Shown here one piece after another: positions 1-8,400 of a stretch of 64,000 nucleotides of DNA (the stretch's first letter is position 1; every line of letters starts with the position of its first letter). The DNA comes from Acidobacteriota bacterium (GTDB lineage: Bacteria; Acidobacteriota; Blastocatellia; Pyrinomonadales; Pyrinomonadaceae). Below the pieces are notes generated by a model, which did no database searches, had not been told where the DNA came from, and saw only the letters and a list, made by a program, of their open reading frames with translations. The DNA lies in assembly GCA_003385635.1 (NCBI GenBank), contig QQUY01000001.1:2023001-2087000 (forward strand). The letters are read 5' to 3'. The translations under genes were made by a program, and so were the position numbers.

Positions 1-1
1 G

Positions 2-1726
2 CCGAACGCCATCTATGACAGTGCGGCAACGGCGCGCGCGCGGGATGAAATGGCCAAAGCCGTTCAGCCTTCGATGATCGAGCTCAAGCGTAGCCAAACG
101 ATAGTCCGCGAAGGAGATACGGTCTCGCCTGGTGCCCTTGCTCAGATAGCGGCGATTCAGAGCTACAGCAACACCAGCCGACAGCTAAACCGTTTCTTTG
201 GTCTTTTGGCAATCATCACTGCCCTGTTCTGGGTCGCCTGGAAGTTCATACAGCACAGGGGGTTTGTGAACAGGCTTTCGCTGTCTGAAGAACATACCTT
301 TGTAATGTTCGGGTTTGTCGTCATCGTCCAGACCCTGCTGATGGCGATATTCTTTCGGATTACCGAATACACCGCTGAATCGAACATGAGCGCCCCTCTG
401 AACGACCCGACCTTATGGGCGTTTGCAATACCGTTCGCTTTTTCCAGCCTGCTGATGACCCTTTTGGCCGACCGCAGGACGGCGCTTTTCACCGGACTCT
501 TCTGCGCGTTGCTGGCAGGTCTTCTGGCGCCTCGCGGACTCGAGTTTGCTATCTATGCCGCAATATCTTCTGCCGTTGCGGTGTACGGGATAGGTCGTTA
601 CAGAAGCAGACAATCGGTCACTTTCGCCGGCATTTTTGTAGGTGCGGCGAACGCAGCTACCGCTGTTGCCTTGATCGCATATACTCAACAGCCACTCATC
701 CTGAACACGATATTGCTTGCGATCAGCTGCGGACTATTGAGCGGTCTCATAACTGCCGCAGTGACGGCGATGTTCCTCCCGATCTGCGAATCATTGTTTG
801 GCATTCTGACCGACGTCAAATTGCTTGAGCTGTCTAACGCCGACCTTCCGCTCCTCGGGCAGCTTGCTTTGCGCGCACCCGGGACGAACCAGCACTCGCA
901 CGCGGTAGGCCAGCTTGCTGAGGAAGCTTGCCGCACGGTCAACGCGAACGGTCTTCTTGCGAGGATCGGTGCGCTGTACCACGACATAGGAAAGACAGCG
1001 GCCCCCGAACATTTTGTTGAGAATCAGAGGGGGAAGAATCCTCACGACCGGCTGAAGCCCGCGCAGAGCGCCCGGATCATCATCAGCCACGTAACGTACG
1101 GCGCGAAGCTGGCAAAGGATATGGGGCTGCCGGCACGCATCGTGGATTTCATACCTCAGCATCACGGAACAAGGACCCTTCACTACTTCCTTACTAAGGC
1201 CCGTAACGAAGCTGGCAAGGGCGAGGAGATTCACGAGAAGGACTTCCGATATCCCGGGCCGAAGCCTCAGTTCAAGGAAGCTGCGATAATGATGATCGCA
1301 GATAGTTGTGAAGCGGCCGCAAGGTCCTTGAGCGAGCCCACGCCGGAGAATATTCGTTTTATTGTTACGAAGATCATCGACGCAATACTTGCTGACGACC
1401 AGCTCGACGAATGCGATCTCACACTCCGCGAACTGACGCAGATCCGCGAGTCGATGATCAAGTCCCTGGTTTCGATATATCACTCGCGCGTGGATTATCC
1501 AGGCTACAATCCGCCTGCTTCAAAAACGCTCGAGAACATCATCATCCCGAAAGACCTGGACGAAGAACCGGTGCGCGGGCCCCGTTACGTCAATCCGGCT
1601 GACATCCCTGTAAGTCCGGGTGGCGAGGTGGAGGACGAAGCGATCGTGCGGACGGTTTCCAGCGATGAAAATGGCAGGAAGGATTCCGAAGAACCCGAGG
1701 TTAAGGCAAAGGGTACGGACCTGTGA
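2..1726 (+). CDS. 7TM-HD domain phosphohydrolase, PgpH/YqfF-like (5' truncated by window)
   Basis: This is the 3' part of a membrane-bound HD-family phosphohydrolase. The reading frame stays open to base 2, and the residues before the track's Met (PNAIYDSAATARARDEM) continue the extracytoplasmic 7TMR-HD domain, so the true start lies upstream of the window. After that domain come several hydrophobic segments (about residues 48-245 counted from the Met at 50). A cytosolic HD domain follows with NQHSHAVG, ALYHDIGK and PQHHGT, the metal-binding His/Asp pattern. Family members of the PgpH type hydrolyse cyclic di-AMP, so a c-di-AMP phosphodiesterase role is plausible but inferred. The C-terminal 60 residues are acidic and low in complexity. 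The stop codon sits at the edge of a tandem repeat. In many bacteria this gene lies near phoH and ybeY; those would be outside the window. Confidence 0.88.
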   Translation, partial: PNAIYDSAATARARDEMAKAVQPSMIELKRSQTIVREGDTVSPGALAQIAAIQSYSNTSRQLNRFFGLLAIITALFWVAWKFIQHRGFVNRLSLSEEHTFVMFGFVVIVQTLLMAIFFRITEYTAESNMSAPLNDPTLWAFAIPFAFSSLLMTLLADRRTALFTGLFCALLAGLLAPRGLEFAIYAAISSAVAVYGIGRYRSRQSVTFAGIFVGAANAATAVALIAYTQQPLILNTILLAISCGLLSGLITAAVTAMFLPICESLFGILTDVKLLELSNADLPLLGQLALRAPGTNQHSHAVGQLAEEACRTVNANGLLARIGALYHDIGKTAAPEHFVENQRGKNPHDRLKPAQSARIIISHVTYGAKLAKDMGLPARIVDFIPQHHGTRTLHYFLTKARNEAGKGEEIHEKDFRYPGPKPQFKEAAIMMIADSCEAAARSLSEPTPENIRFIVTKIIDAILADDQLDECDLTLRELTQIRESMIKSLVSIYHSRVDYPGYNPPASKTLENIIIPKDLDEEPVRGPRYVNPADIPVSPGGEVEDEAIVRTVSSDENGRKDSEEPEVKAKGTDL

Positions 1727-1778
1727 GTCTGTCGGGTCTGTTGAGTCTATAGAGTCTGTCGGGTTTGTTGAGTCTAAC
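1725..1778. repeat. Two tandem 27-bp repeats after the HD gene
   Basis: Two adjacent, nearly identical 27-bp units each begin with GAGTCTGTCGGGT. The first unit overlaps the stop codon of the HD-domain gene. The rest of the 312-base gap (to 2038) contains no gene that I can support. Near its end it carries a short iterated stretch, gacttctgacttctgac, of the language-like type found in many gaps of this window. Confidence 0.7.
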
Positions 1779-2038
1779 CGATTTTGCAGAGCATGGTTGG
1801 CTCAACTTAAGTCGCTCCGCGCCGCATCTTGGGAAGGCAGTTTACCGCAATAGCCTTCTTTGAAACATTAAGCCTGGAATTCAAGATTCGGCCGAAGGCT
1901 GATCTAGCTGATTTTTAGGGGAATGAATTGCTGCACTCTGAGCCGTGCTGCGCACGTCTTTTGCGGCGCAAGCGCTGAGCTAAACGGGTAGTTGATTTCC
2001 GGCTGGCATCTTTGACTTCTGACTTCTGACTACTGCCT

Positions 2039-2533
2039 TCAGAATCTCCCTTTCAGCTTTTCGTAAGTCTTTTCAAGCGTCTCAGGAATCGTGCGCGTCT
2101 CGGCCACGGTCGTCATGAAGTTTGAATCACCGGTCCAGCGCGGCATCACGTGCATGTGAAAATGTTCTTCGACGCCGGCCCCCGCCGCCTTTCCCAGGTT
2201 CATACCAATATTAAACCCGTTCGGTCTATAGACTTCGCCGAGAATCTCCTGTGAACGCTTGATGAGGTCCATCAATTCATCGGTAGACTCCTTGGAGGCC
2301 TGGCTGATCGCAGGAAGATGTTCAAAAGGGACGATCATCAGGTGGCCGGTTATATACGGGAAGATGTTGAGAATCACAAAATTAAAGCCCGCACGGTGGA
2401 CGATGAACTTTTCATCGTCAGCCGCCGGACTCTGCAAAACTTCGCAGAAGACGCAATCCGATGCGCCTCCGGATTCACGCTTTTCGTTGGAGCGTATGTA
2501 GTCGTATCGCCAGGGACTCCAAAGAATGTCCAT
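2039..2533 (-). CDS. HIT family nucleotide hydrolase/transferase
   Basis: A 164-residue protein of the histidine triad superfamily. The active-site signature HFHMHVMP (His124, 126, 128) is intact. An N-terminal CVFC pair (Cys27, Cys30) resembles the zinc-binding half-site of many bacterial HIT proteins. Family members hydrolyse or phosphorolyse AMP-linked dinucleotides such as Ap4A; the WSPWRYDYI start is typical of the Ap4A-phosphorylase-like bacterial group. The substrate is not determinable here. It is last in a minus-strand series rpsA, HU, HIT, lying 45 bases after the HU gene, so co-transcription is likely. Confidence 0.9.
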   Translation of the reverse strand: MDILWSPWRYDYIRSNEKRESGGASDCVFCEVLQSPAADDEKFIVHRAGFNFVILNIFPYITGHLMIVPFEHLPAISQASKESTDELMDLIKRSQEILGEVYRPNGFNIGMNLGKAAGAGVEEHFHMHVMPRWTGDSNFMTTVAETRTIPETLEKTYEKLKGRF

Positions 2534-2578
2534 AGTGCTCCCTTGAAGAACAGGCAGGCCGACCTGCTGCGATACCGT

Positions 2579-2854
2579 CTACTTATTGATTATGTCTTTA
2601 AGGTCCTTGCCGGGCTTAAAGTAAGCTACCCTTTTGGCGGGAATCTCTACAGGTTCTCCGGTCTTGGGGTTCCTGCCCTTTCTGGCGTTCCTCTCACGAA
2701 CGCGAAAACTTCCGAAACCCCTAAGTTCGATCTTCTCCCCTTTGTTAAGGGTGCTGACAATGCTGTCAAAAATGATCTCGACCAACTGTTCGACATCTTT
2801 CTTGGTCATGTCGGCTTCTTTCGCAACGATCTCAACCAGGTCGGCTTTAGTCAT
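2579..2854 (-). CDS. HU/IHF family DNA-binding protein
   Basis: A 91-residue histone-like protein, the usual length for this family. The dimerisation helices are followed by the DNA-binding beta arm with GFGSFRVRERNARKGRNP and the conserved Pro in EPVEIPAKR. HU and IHF dimers bend DNA and organise the nucleoid. Sequence alone does not separate HU from IHF; the phasing MTKADLVEIVAKEADMTKKD, with its position directly after rpsA, recalls ihfB of proteobacteria, which also lies after rpsA. The gene starts 43 bases after the rpsA stop and precedes the HIT gene on the same strand. Confidence 0.95.
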   Translation of the reverse strand: MTKADLVEIVAKEADMTKKDVEQLVEIIFDSIVSTLNKGEKIELRGFGSFRVRERNARKGRNPKTGEPVEIPAKRVAYFKPGKDLKDIINK

Positions 2855-2897
2855 CTCTTATCCTCGTTTTCGCGAACTAATTTTCAGTTGGAACGGC

Positions 2898-5429
2898 CTA
2901 GCTTTTGGCCTTCTTTGTGGATTTCTTTTCGGTTTTTGCTTCAGCTGAAACGTCTTCAGCCTTCGTTTCTTCCGCGGACTCTTCAGCTTTCGCGTCTTTT
3001 TCGGCCTTGTCGGATTTCTCAGACTTGACCGTTTCTTCTTTTACCTCTTCTTTGGGCTTTTCGGCCTTTGCTTCCTTTGCCTTGGCTTTGGTTGCTTTTT
3101 CAGCTTTCTCCTCTGCGGCAGCAGGCTCTTCTTTCTTTTCTTCGGCTTCAGCTTCGGCCTTGGCCTCAGCTTTCTCCCCGGTTTCAGTAGCCTCGACCTT
3201 TGCCTCTTCTTTGGCAGCCTCAGCCTTGGCCTTTTCGTCCGAAGAATCAGCTTTCGCTTCTTCTTCAGCACTCTCGGCCTTTGCTTTATCGTCTGCTTTA
3301 TCGTCGGAAGAGTCAGCTTTCACTTCCTCTTCCTTCTTATCTGCTTTGGATTCCTCGGCCTTTGCTTCCTCGGCCTTTACTTCCTCAGCCTTTGCTTCCT
3401 CGGCCTTCGATTCATCGGGTTTGTCGTCCGCCTTGGATTTCTCAGCAGGCGCCTCAGCCTTTGCCTCGGTTTCTTCCGAACCTTCCGATTCATCAGAACC
3501 GAACTTCAGCTTGGCAAGTTCGCCGAGGGATGCCATTCCGCTCTTGGCCTGGCTGGAGTAGGAACGCGAATCCATAACAGGTTCGTCGTCCTTACCGACC
3601 GCCCTGTGCGAAAGGCCTATCTTCTCGACATCATGCTCGATCCTGAGGATCTTGAACTCCAGTTCCTGACCGATCGAGAACTCGTCCTCCGGATTCTCGA
3701 TCCGGTCGTCCGAAAGCTCTGAGATGTGGCAAAGACCTTCAAGGTCCTGCGCCAGCTCGACAAACACACCAAAGCTTGCAAACCTCGAGATCTTTCCTTT
3801 TATAACGTCACCGGGCTTGTGTTCATTCGTGAACTGCTCCCAGGCACTAGGCGTAAGTTCTTTCATCGAGAGCGAGAGCCGGTGGCCATCGGTATCGATA
3901 TTCGTAATTACGGCTTCGACCTCCTGCCCCTTGTTGAGGACATCTTTCGGATGCTTGATCTTCTTAGACCAAGAGATGTCGGAAACGTGAACGAGCCCGT
4001 CGATTCCTTCTTCAACCTCCACGAAAGCGCCAAAGTCGGTCAGATTTCGGACCTTGCCTTCGATCTTCATACCCGCGGAATAGCGTTCCGCGATCGTATC
4101 CCAGGGGTTAGGCTGCAGCTGCTTCATGCCAAGGCTGATCCTGCGTTCGTCAGGATCGATCCCGAGGACCTGTACCTCTACCTCGTCATTCTTCTTGACC
4201 ACGTGCTTCGGATGCTTAAGCCTCTTTGACCAGGACATCTCAGACACGTGAACAAGTCCTTCGACACCCGGCTCGAGCTCAACAAAAGCACCGTATTCGG
4301 TAATGCTGGAAACCCGGCCCTTTAGTACGGAATCGACCGGATAAAGCTCGGTAACCGTCGACCAGGGATCCGGCAGCAACTGCTTGAATCCAAGCGATAC
4401 CTTTTCTTTATCGCGGTCGAGCTTCAAAATCTTGACCTGTACGGTATCGCCGACCTTGAACATCTCGCCGGGATTGTGAAGTCTTCCCCACGACATATCG
4501 GTTACGTGAAGCAGGCCGTCGATGCCGCCGATATCGATGAACGCACCATAATCGGTCAGGTTTTTGACGATACCTTCCTCAATGTAACCCTCTTCGATCC
4601 GTTCTAGCGTTGCCGCTTTTTCCTTATTAAGGGTCTCGTCAGTGATCACTTTGCGCGAAATGACGATGTTGCTTCGCTTTCGGCTGAATTTGATCACCTT
4701 TGCTTCGATCTCTTCGCCTATAAGTGAATCAAGGTTGCGGACCGGACGTGAATCGACCTGAGAACCAGGCAGAAAAGCTTCGACACCGTTGATGTCAACC
4801 TTCAAGCCGCCTTTCGTTTTCGCGGTGATGTTGCCCTTTATCGGTGTATCAGCGTCATATGCCTGTTCAATCTCGTTCCAGGACTTTCGGCGTTCAGCAT
4901 CAAAGCGTGAAAGGCTGGGAGGAGCGTCGCCTGATCCCATCGAACGGATCACAACCTCCACCTCATCGCCCATCTTGATCGTGACTTCACCTTCGTCATC
5001 GGTGAATTCGTCGGTCGAGACGAGTCCCTCTGATTTATAGCCAAAGTCGATCAGTGCTCCGTGCTCCGAGATCCCAACCACCTTGCCGGTGACGAGTTCC
5101 CCGGTGCTGTAGGTCACCTGGTCCTGCTCGAATTGTTCGAGAATTGCTCCGAAATCCATCTCACCGCCAGATGTCTGATCGGAAGATGCTTCCTGCTCGG
5201 CAGCCGGTTCTTCCGTTACGGGGCTCGCTTCAGGAGCTTTCGCTGGCTCAGCTGCTGCCTGGGGTTCTTCCGTCGGCGCGGCTGCGCCGGCATCGGCCGT
5301 TGATTCGGCCTCGGATGGAGCTTTTTCGGTCTCGGCTTTTACAGCCGCTGCTTCTACGTTGTTTTGGTCCACGGCTTCGGCCTGCTTTTCAGCTTTGTCC
5401 TCAGCCTCCTTGATTACTTCGTTTGACAT
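2898..5429 (-). CDS. rpsA: 30S ribosomal protein S1 with long acidic N- and lysine/glutamate/alanine C-terminal extensions
   Basis: S1 binds mRNA on the small ribosomal subunit and helps unfold and position it for initiation. Six S1 domains are visible at about residues 105-160, 195-262, 280-350, 366-438, 453-522 and 540-610, with repeated motifs such as LTDYGAFIDI and GLVHVSEMSW. The protein is 843 residues, much longer than the roughly 560 usual for six-domain S1. The excess is an acidic Ala/Glu-rich N-terminal segment (about 1-95) and a tail of about 200 residues (645-843) made of KAEE-type repeats. Both look disordered. The start has a poorly placed Shine-Dalgarno, and a short ORF with a good one ends directly at this ATG (see the leader ORF). 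HU and HIT genes follow on the same strand. Confidence 0.95.
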   Translation of the reverse strand: MSNEVIKEAEDKAEKQAEAVDQNNVEAAAVKAETEKAPSEAESTADAGAAAPTEEPQAAAEPAKAPEASPVTEEPAAEQEASSDQTSGGEMDFGAILEQFEQDQVTYSTGELVTGKVVGISEHGALIDFGYKSEGLVSTDEFTDDEGEVTIKMGDEVEVVIRSMGSGDAPPSLSRFDAERRKSWNEIEQAYDADTPIKGNITAKTKGGLKVDINGVEAFLPGSQVDSRPVRNLDSLIGEEIEAKVIKFSRKRSNIVISRKVITDETLNKEKAATLERIEEGYIEEGIVKNLTDYGAFIDIGGIDGLLHVTDMSWGRLHNPGEMFKVGDTVQVKILKLDRDKEKVSLGFKQLLPDPWSTVTELYPVDSVLKGRVSSITEYGAFVELEPGVEGLVHVSEMSWSKRLKHPKHVVKKNDEVEVQVLGIDPDERRISLGMKQLQPNPWDTIAERYSAGMKIEGKVRNLTDFGAFVEVEEGIDGLVHVSDISWSKKIKHPKDVLNKGQEVEAVITNIDTDGHRLSLSMKELTPSAWEQFTNEHKPGDVIKGKISRFASFGVFVELAQDLEGLCHISELSDDRIENPEDEFSIGQELEFKILRIEHDVEKIGLSHRAVGKDDEPVMDSRSYSSQAKSGMASLGELAKLKFGSDESEGSEETEAKAEAPAEKSKADDKPDESKAEEAKAEEVKAEEAKAEESKADKKEEEVKADSSDDKADDKAKAESAEEEAKADSSDEKAKAEAAKEEAKVEATETGEKAEAKAEAEAEEKKEEPAAAEEKAEKATKAKAKEAKAEKPKEEVKEETVKSEKSDKAEKDAKAEESAEETKAEDVSAEAKTEKKSTKKAKS
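2905..3480. repeat. Low-complexity coding repeat in the S1 tail
   Basis: This codes the C-terminal tail of S1. The clearest part, about 3350-3410, is a run of 15-bp units (ttcctcggcctttgc on the plus strand) encoding KAEEA/V/S. Around it the composition stays Lys/Glu/Ala rich without strict periodicity. The same repetition opens long Ser/Ala-rich ORFs on the plus strand, which are shadows. Confidence 0.8.
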
Positions 5430-5489
5430 TTAAGTTTGAGTTAACTTCCTTTTGGTTTTGAGTAGCCGGTCACGCAGTGTGAACGGCAT
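5430..5489 (-). CDS. Putative 19-codon leader ORF abutting rpsA
   Basis: On the minus strand a 19-codon ORF (MPFTLRDRLLKTKRKLTQT) begins at 5489. It is preceded by an excellent ribosome binding site, GGGAGG, with six bases between it and the ATG. Its TAA stop is directly followed by the ATG of rpsA, and both are in the same frame. The rpsA ATG itself has only AGGAAG about 15 bases upstream. The arrangement suggests translational coupling or that ribosomes reach rpsA through this ORF. It is too short for the ORF track. Whether the peptide is made is unknown, and it could be chance. Confidence 0.4.
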   Translation of the reverse strand: MPFTLRDRLLKTKRKLTQT

Positions 5490-5842
5490 CGCTTTCCTCC
5501 CGGAGCCAATTTCAGGCAATAAAAAAAATCAGCCTGGAGAATAGCTAATTTTCACCCAAGAGCGATTTGATTGTGACGAGTATCTTTATATAGGCCAGAA
5601 AGTAGAAGGAAAACCTCCGTGCTTCGAAGACCCGCACGCCGAAGTACTGAATCACGCAAGACCGCACATGTTCGGGTAAAACTAGAATCTACAGCCGAAG
5701 TGCTTTGATGTCAAGATAATAGATGTAGACGCTTCATTACTTTAAGGGCCTCCTCAGAGCTTGCTTGAACGAGCTTGAATTGGACAGGCCGCGAATCTTC
5801 CCGACGGTCGCAACGAGTGTCCGCAAGCCCCGAAACTAATAA

Positions 5843-5876
5843 TGTAGTTGACTACACTTCGGACCGGTCCTATGAT
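5843..5876 (+). promoter_or_regulatory. Putative phzF promoter with overlapping operator-like palindrome
   Basis: TTGACT (5848-5853) and TATGAT (5871-5876) are separated by exactly 17 bases, a strong sigma-70 type promoter facing phzF. The -35 hexamer lies inside the perfect inverted repeat TGTAGT-TG-ACTACA (5843-5856). The spacer contains a second perfect palindrome, GGACCGGTCC (5861-5870). A dyad over the -35 suggests control by a dimeric repressor; which one is not known. The remainder of the 509-base gap between rpsA and phzF (5490-5842) shows no other gene that I can support. Confidence 0.5.
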
Positions 5877-5938
5877 TCGTTGACAACCTGAAAAAAGGTG
5901 GCTAGAGGCGGTGATCTCCAGTCAATGGAAAGCGTGAA

Positions 5939-6853
5939 ATGAGAAAGTACGAATTTTACCAGCTTGATGTCTTCACTGATACCCGATTCGCGGGAAATCC
6001 GCTTGCGGTCTTTCCTGAAAGCGAAGGGCTTTCTTCGGAAGAAATGCAGTCGATCGCGATGGAGATGAATCTTTCCGAAACGGTCTTTGTACTTCCTTCC
6101 GACAAAGCGGTCAGGCGCCTTCGCATTTTCACCCCCAGACAGGAACTCCCGCTTGCAGGCCATCCGGTGGTGGGCACCTGGAACCTGCTCGCCCATCTGG
6201 GCATCGTCGACAATCCAGCGAACGGCCGCATACAGATCGAACAGGAAGTAAGGCTCGGGGTTCTGCCGGTCGAGATCGAATTTGCCGACAACGTACCGAT
6301 GGTTGTGACAATGACTCAGGGCGAGTTCGATCCTGGCCCTATCGTTGACGATGAAGGCGTTCTGAACGATCTAGCATCGAGTTTGAGCCTTGAACTGGAT
6401 GAACTCGCGTGCACCCGGGCCCTGCCGGTCCAGGTGGTCTCGACCGGGATCAGGTCCCTTGCGGTCCCCGTTGTCTCGCTAACAGCCTTAGGCAGGATCC
6501 GGGTAAATACAAGCGCCCTGAGCGATATCTATCTTGAGCCCGGTGCCGTAGGCTGCTTTGCATTTACTTTCGAAACCTTCGAAGAGGGATCCGCGGTCCA
6601 CGCCAGGTTCTTTGCCCCGGCGGATGCTATACTGGAAGATCCGGCTACGGGAAGCGCGGCCGGTTCACTCTCGGGCTACCTTATAAATCACGGCGCACTG
6701 GATCCCGGATCGTTCACGATCGAACAGGGAGACTTCATGGGCCGCCCGAGCAGGATCTACGCAACGATAGATGGCGGGAAAGGCAATGTTGAACGGGTTC
6801 GAATAGGGGGAAGGTCGGTGATCGTCGCTAAAGGAGAGATCTATCTGGATTGA
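5939..6853 (+). CDS. PhzF family isomerase/epimerase
   Basis: A 304-residue PhzF-fold protein (diaminopimelate epimerase-like double hot-dog). The N-terminus YQLDVFTDTRFAGNPLAVF is diagnostic of the family, and Glu47 in NLSETVF matches the catalytic glutamate of PhzF. The second-half signature DPATGSAAGSLSGYL is also present. PhzF itself isomerises a phenazine precursor, but most homologues occur, as here, without other phenazine genes and their substrates are unknown. I therefore do not infer phenazine synthesis. The ATG is preceded by GGAAAG. It stands alone, divergent from the rpsA operon. Confidence 0.9.
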   Translation: MRKYEFYQLDVFTDTRFAGNPLAVFPESEGLSSEEMQSIAMEMNLSETVFVLPSDKAVRRLRIFTPRQELPLAGHPVVGTWNLLAHLGIVDNPANGRIQIEQEVRLGVLPVEIEFADNVPMVVTMTQGEFDPGPIVDDEGVLNDLASSLSLELDELACTRALPVQVVSTGIRSLAVPVVSLTALGRIRVNTSALSDIYLEPGAVGCFAFTFETFEEGSAVHARFFAPADAILEDPATGSAAGSLSGYLINHGALDPGSFTIEQGDFMGRPSRIYATIDGGKGNVERVRIGGRSVIVAKGEIYLD

Positions 6854-6858
6854 CTTTG

Positions 6859-7033
6859 CAGGTTCCAGGTTTCACGGATCAGGTATCTGCTTTCACATGC
6901 GCCAGTAGCCTTACGGACCTGGAACAACATCAACGACTGTTGAGAGTCCGTTTGTCGATAATCGATATCAGTTTAAATACACTTGATCAACGATACGTGA
7001 TCATTGACACCTGATCCATGAACTTGGAACTTG
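6859..7033. repeat. Inverted-pair intergenic repeat (A)
   Basis: Left arm 6859-6887 (caggttccaggtttcacgg...) and right arm 7006-7033 are imperfect reverse complements of each other, both built from ggatcaggt and ggttcca/gttccaag words. They bracket about 120 bases without a gene, between phzF and the convergent pilT-type gene. It could form a long hairpin in either transcript. Confidence 0.55.
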
Positions 7034-7037
7034 AACT

Positions 7038-8192
7038 TTACTCCCGGTCAATAACGTCCGTCACACTTGAGATCTTGCTGAACTGCTCCATCTCTTCCTT
7101 GGCCTGCGCGGTAGTATTCTGAATACCAGCCAGCCTCAAACGGAACTCGTCTGGATTCGTTGAACCGCGGAGAGCCTCGTCAAGCGTAATAAGCTCGGAC
7201 TGATAGAGATAGAAAAGCGACTGATCGAACGTCTGCATACCGTACTGCGAAGTTCCGGCCGCGATAGCATCGCGGATCTGCGAAGTCTTCTCTTCCTGCA
7301 GAACACAATCGCGAATAAGCGGAGTAGATACAAGCACCTCCACCGCCGGGACCCTTGAGTTACCCTTCGAAGACTTCATAAGCCTTTGTGAAATGACTGC
7401 TTTCAAAAGTCCTGCGATCTGGATCCTAATGGATTTCTGCTGGTAAGGAGGAAACGCCGAGATGATTCGGGTGAGAGTTTCTGTCGCGTCGAGGGTGTGC
7501 AGGGTCGACAAGACAAGGTGTCCGGTTTCGGCGGCGACGAGCGCTGTTTCGATCGTTTCAAGGTCTCGCATCTCGCCGACCAGGATCACATCCGGGTCCT
7601 GGCGAAGCGAGCCGCGAAGCGCCTCTGCAAAATTTCTGGTGTCAACATCCACCTCGCGCTGGGTGACATAAGACTGCTTGTCTTTGTGAAGGAATTCTAT
7701 CGGGTCCTCGATCGTGACTATGTGGCAGTTTCGCGAGTTATTGATGTGATCTACCATCGCTGCCAGCGTCGTCGACTTACCGGAGCCGGTCGTGCCAGTT
7801 ACGAGGATCAACCCGCGATTTTCGTCGGAGATCGAGTTGAGCACTGGAGGCAGGCCCAACTCGCTGAAGTTTTTTATGTTGTCGGAAATCACGCGAGCCA
7901 CGATTCCGATCGAACCCCTCTGCTGGAAGATGTTCACCCTGAATCTTCCAAGGCCTGAGACACCGTAGCCTATATCCACCTCGAAATGCTCCTTGAAATG
8001 CATTTTCTGGCGATTCGACATCATCGAGAATGCCATCTCGAGTGTCTCTTCCTGCGAAAGCCTGTTAACGCCGGAAATAGGACGCAGTTCTCCGTTGACC
8101 CTTATGACAGGATAGGAGCCGGCTCGCAGGTGCAGGTCGGACGCACCAAAGCTCATGGACATTCTCAAAAGGTCGTCTATTCTCGTGGACAT
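7038..8192 (-). CDS. Type IV pilus retraction ATPase, PilT/PilU family
   Basis: A 384-residue cytoplasmic secretion ATPase that powers depolymerisation (retraction) of type IV pili in twitching motility. It starts with the PilT-like ASDLHLRAGSYPVIRVNGEL. The Walker A motif GTTGSGKST lies at about 133-141, the Asp box IEDPIEF at 161-167, the Walker B region VILVGEMRDLETI at 202-213, and the His box at 224-232. The C-terminal region has QIRDAIAAGTSQYGMQTFDQ where PilT carries AIRNLIREGK, so it may be closer to PilU. No other pilus genes lie in the window. The gene diverges from the lexA-like gene with 208 bases between them. Confidence 0.9.
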   Translation of the reverse strand: MSTRIDDLLRMSMSFGASDLHLRAGSYPVIRVNGELRPISGVNRLSQEETLEMAFSMMSNRQKMHFKEHFEVDIGYGVSGLGRFRVNIFQQRGSIGIVARVISDNIKNFSELGLPPVLNSISDENRGLILVTGTTGSGKSTTLAAMVDHINNSRNCHIVTIEDPIEFLHKDKQSYVTQREVDVDTRNFAEALRGSLRQDPDVILVGEMRDLETIETALVAAETGHLVLSTLHTLDATETLTRIISAFPPYQQKSIRIQIAGLLKAVISQRLMKSSKGNSRVPAVEVLVSTPLIRDCVLQEEKTSQIRDAIAAGTSQYGMQTFDQSLFYLYQSELITLDEALRGSTNPDEFRLRLAGIQNTTAQAKEEMEQFSKISSVTDVIDRE

Positions 8193-8363
8193 AGTATGGA
8201 TGTGCTTCCTGTAGCGGGTGTGATGATTGGGAACGGAAAAGAAAGCGCAGGATATGCGCTCTTTTGATTTTAACTGTCGGTAAAGAAATCAGTCAATGTT
8301 TTATCGCTTTTAACAGAACCGTTCTCTAGCATCTCCTCGAACGCGATCATGGTTAAAAGTGAT

Positions 8364-8393
8364 TTGACTTAAATTTGAAGGCGTATTTAGAAT
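8364..8393 (+). promoter_or_regulatory. Putative lexA-like gene promoter, leaderless start
   Basis: TTGACT (8364-8369), an 18-base spacer and TAGAAT (8388-8393) form a plausible promoter. Transcription would begin at about 8400, essentially at the ATG at 8401. No Shine-Dalgarno sequence precedes the ATG, so translation from a leaderless mRNA is likely. Confidence 0.45.
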
Positions 8394-8400
8394 CTCGTCT

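Noticed and set aside
791-1483. 230-residue minus-strand ORF
   Set aside because: It lies wholly within the HD-domain gene on the other strand and shows no family features.
2318-3561. Long plus-strand ORFs (2318-3028 and 2905-3561) opposite rpsA, HU and HIT
   Set aside because: They are antisense shadows of the HIT, HU and rpsA genes; the Ser/Ala/Phe-rich translation reflects the Lys/Glu/Ala repeat tail of S1 read backwards.
5939-6853. Phenazine biosynthesis from the phzF homologue
   Set aside because: No other phz genes are nearby, and most PhzF homologues are unrelated to phenazines.
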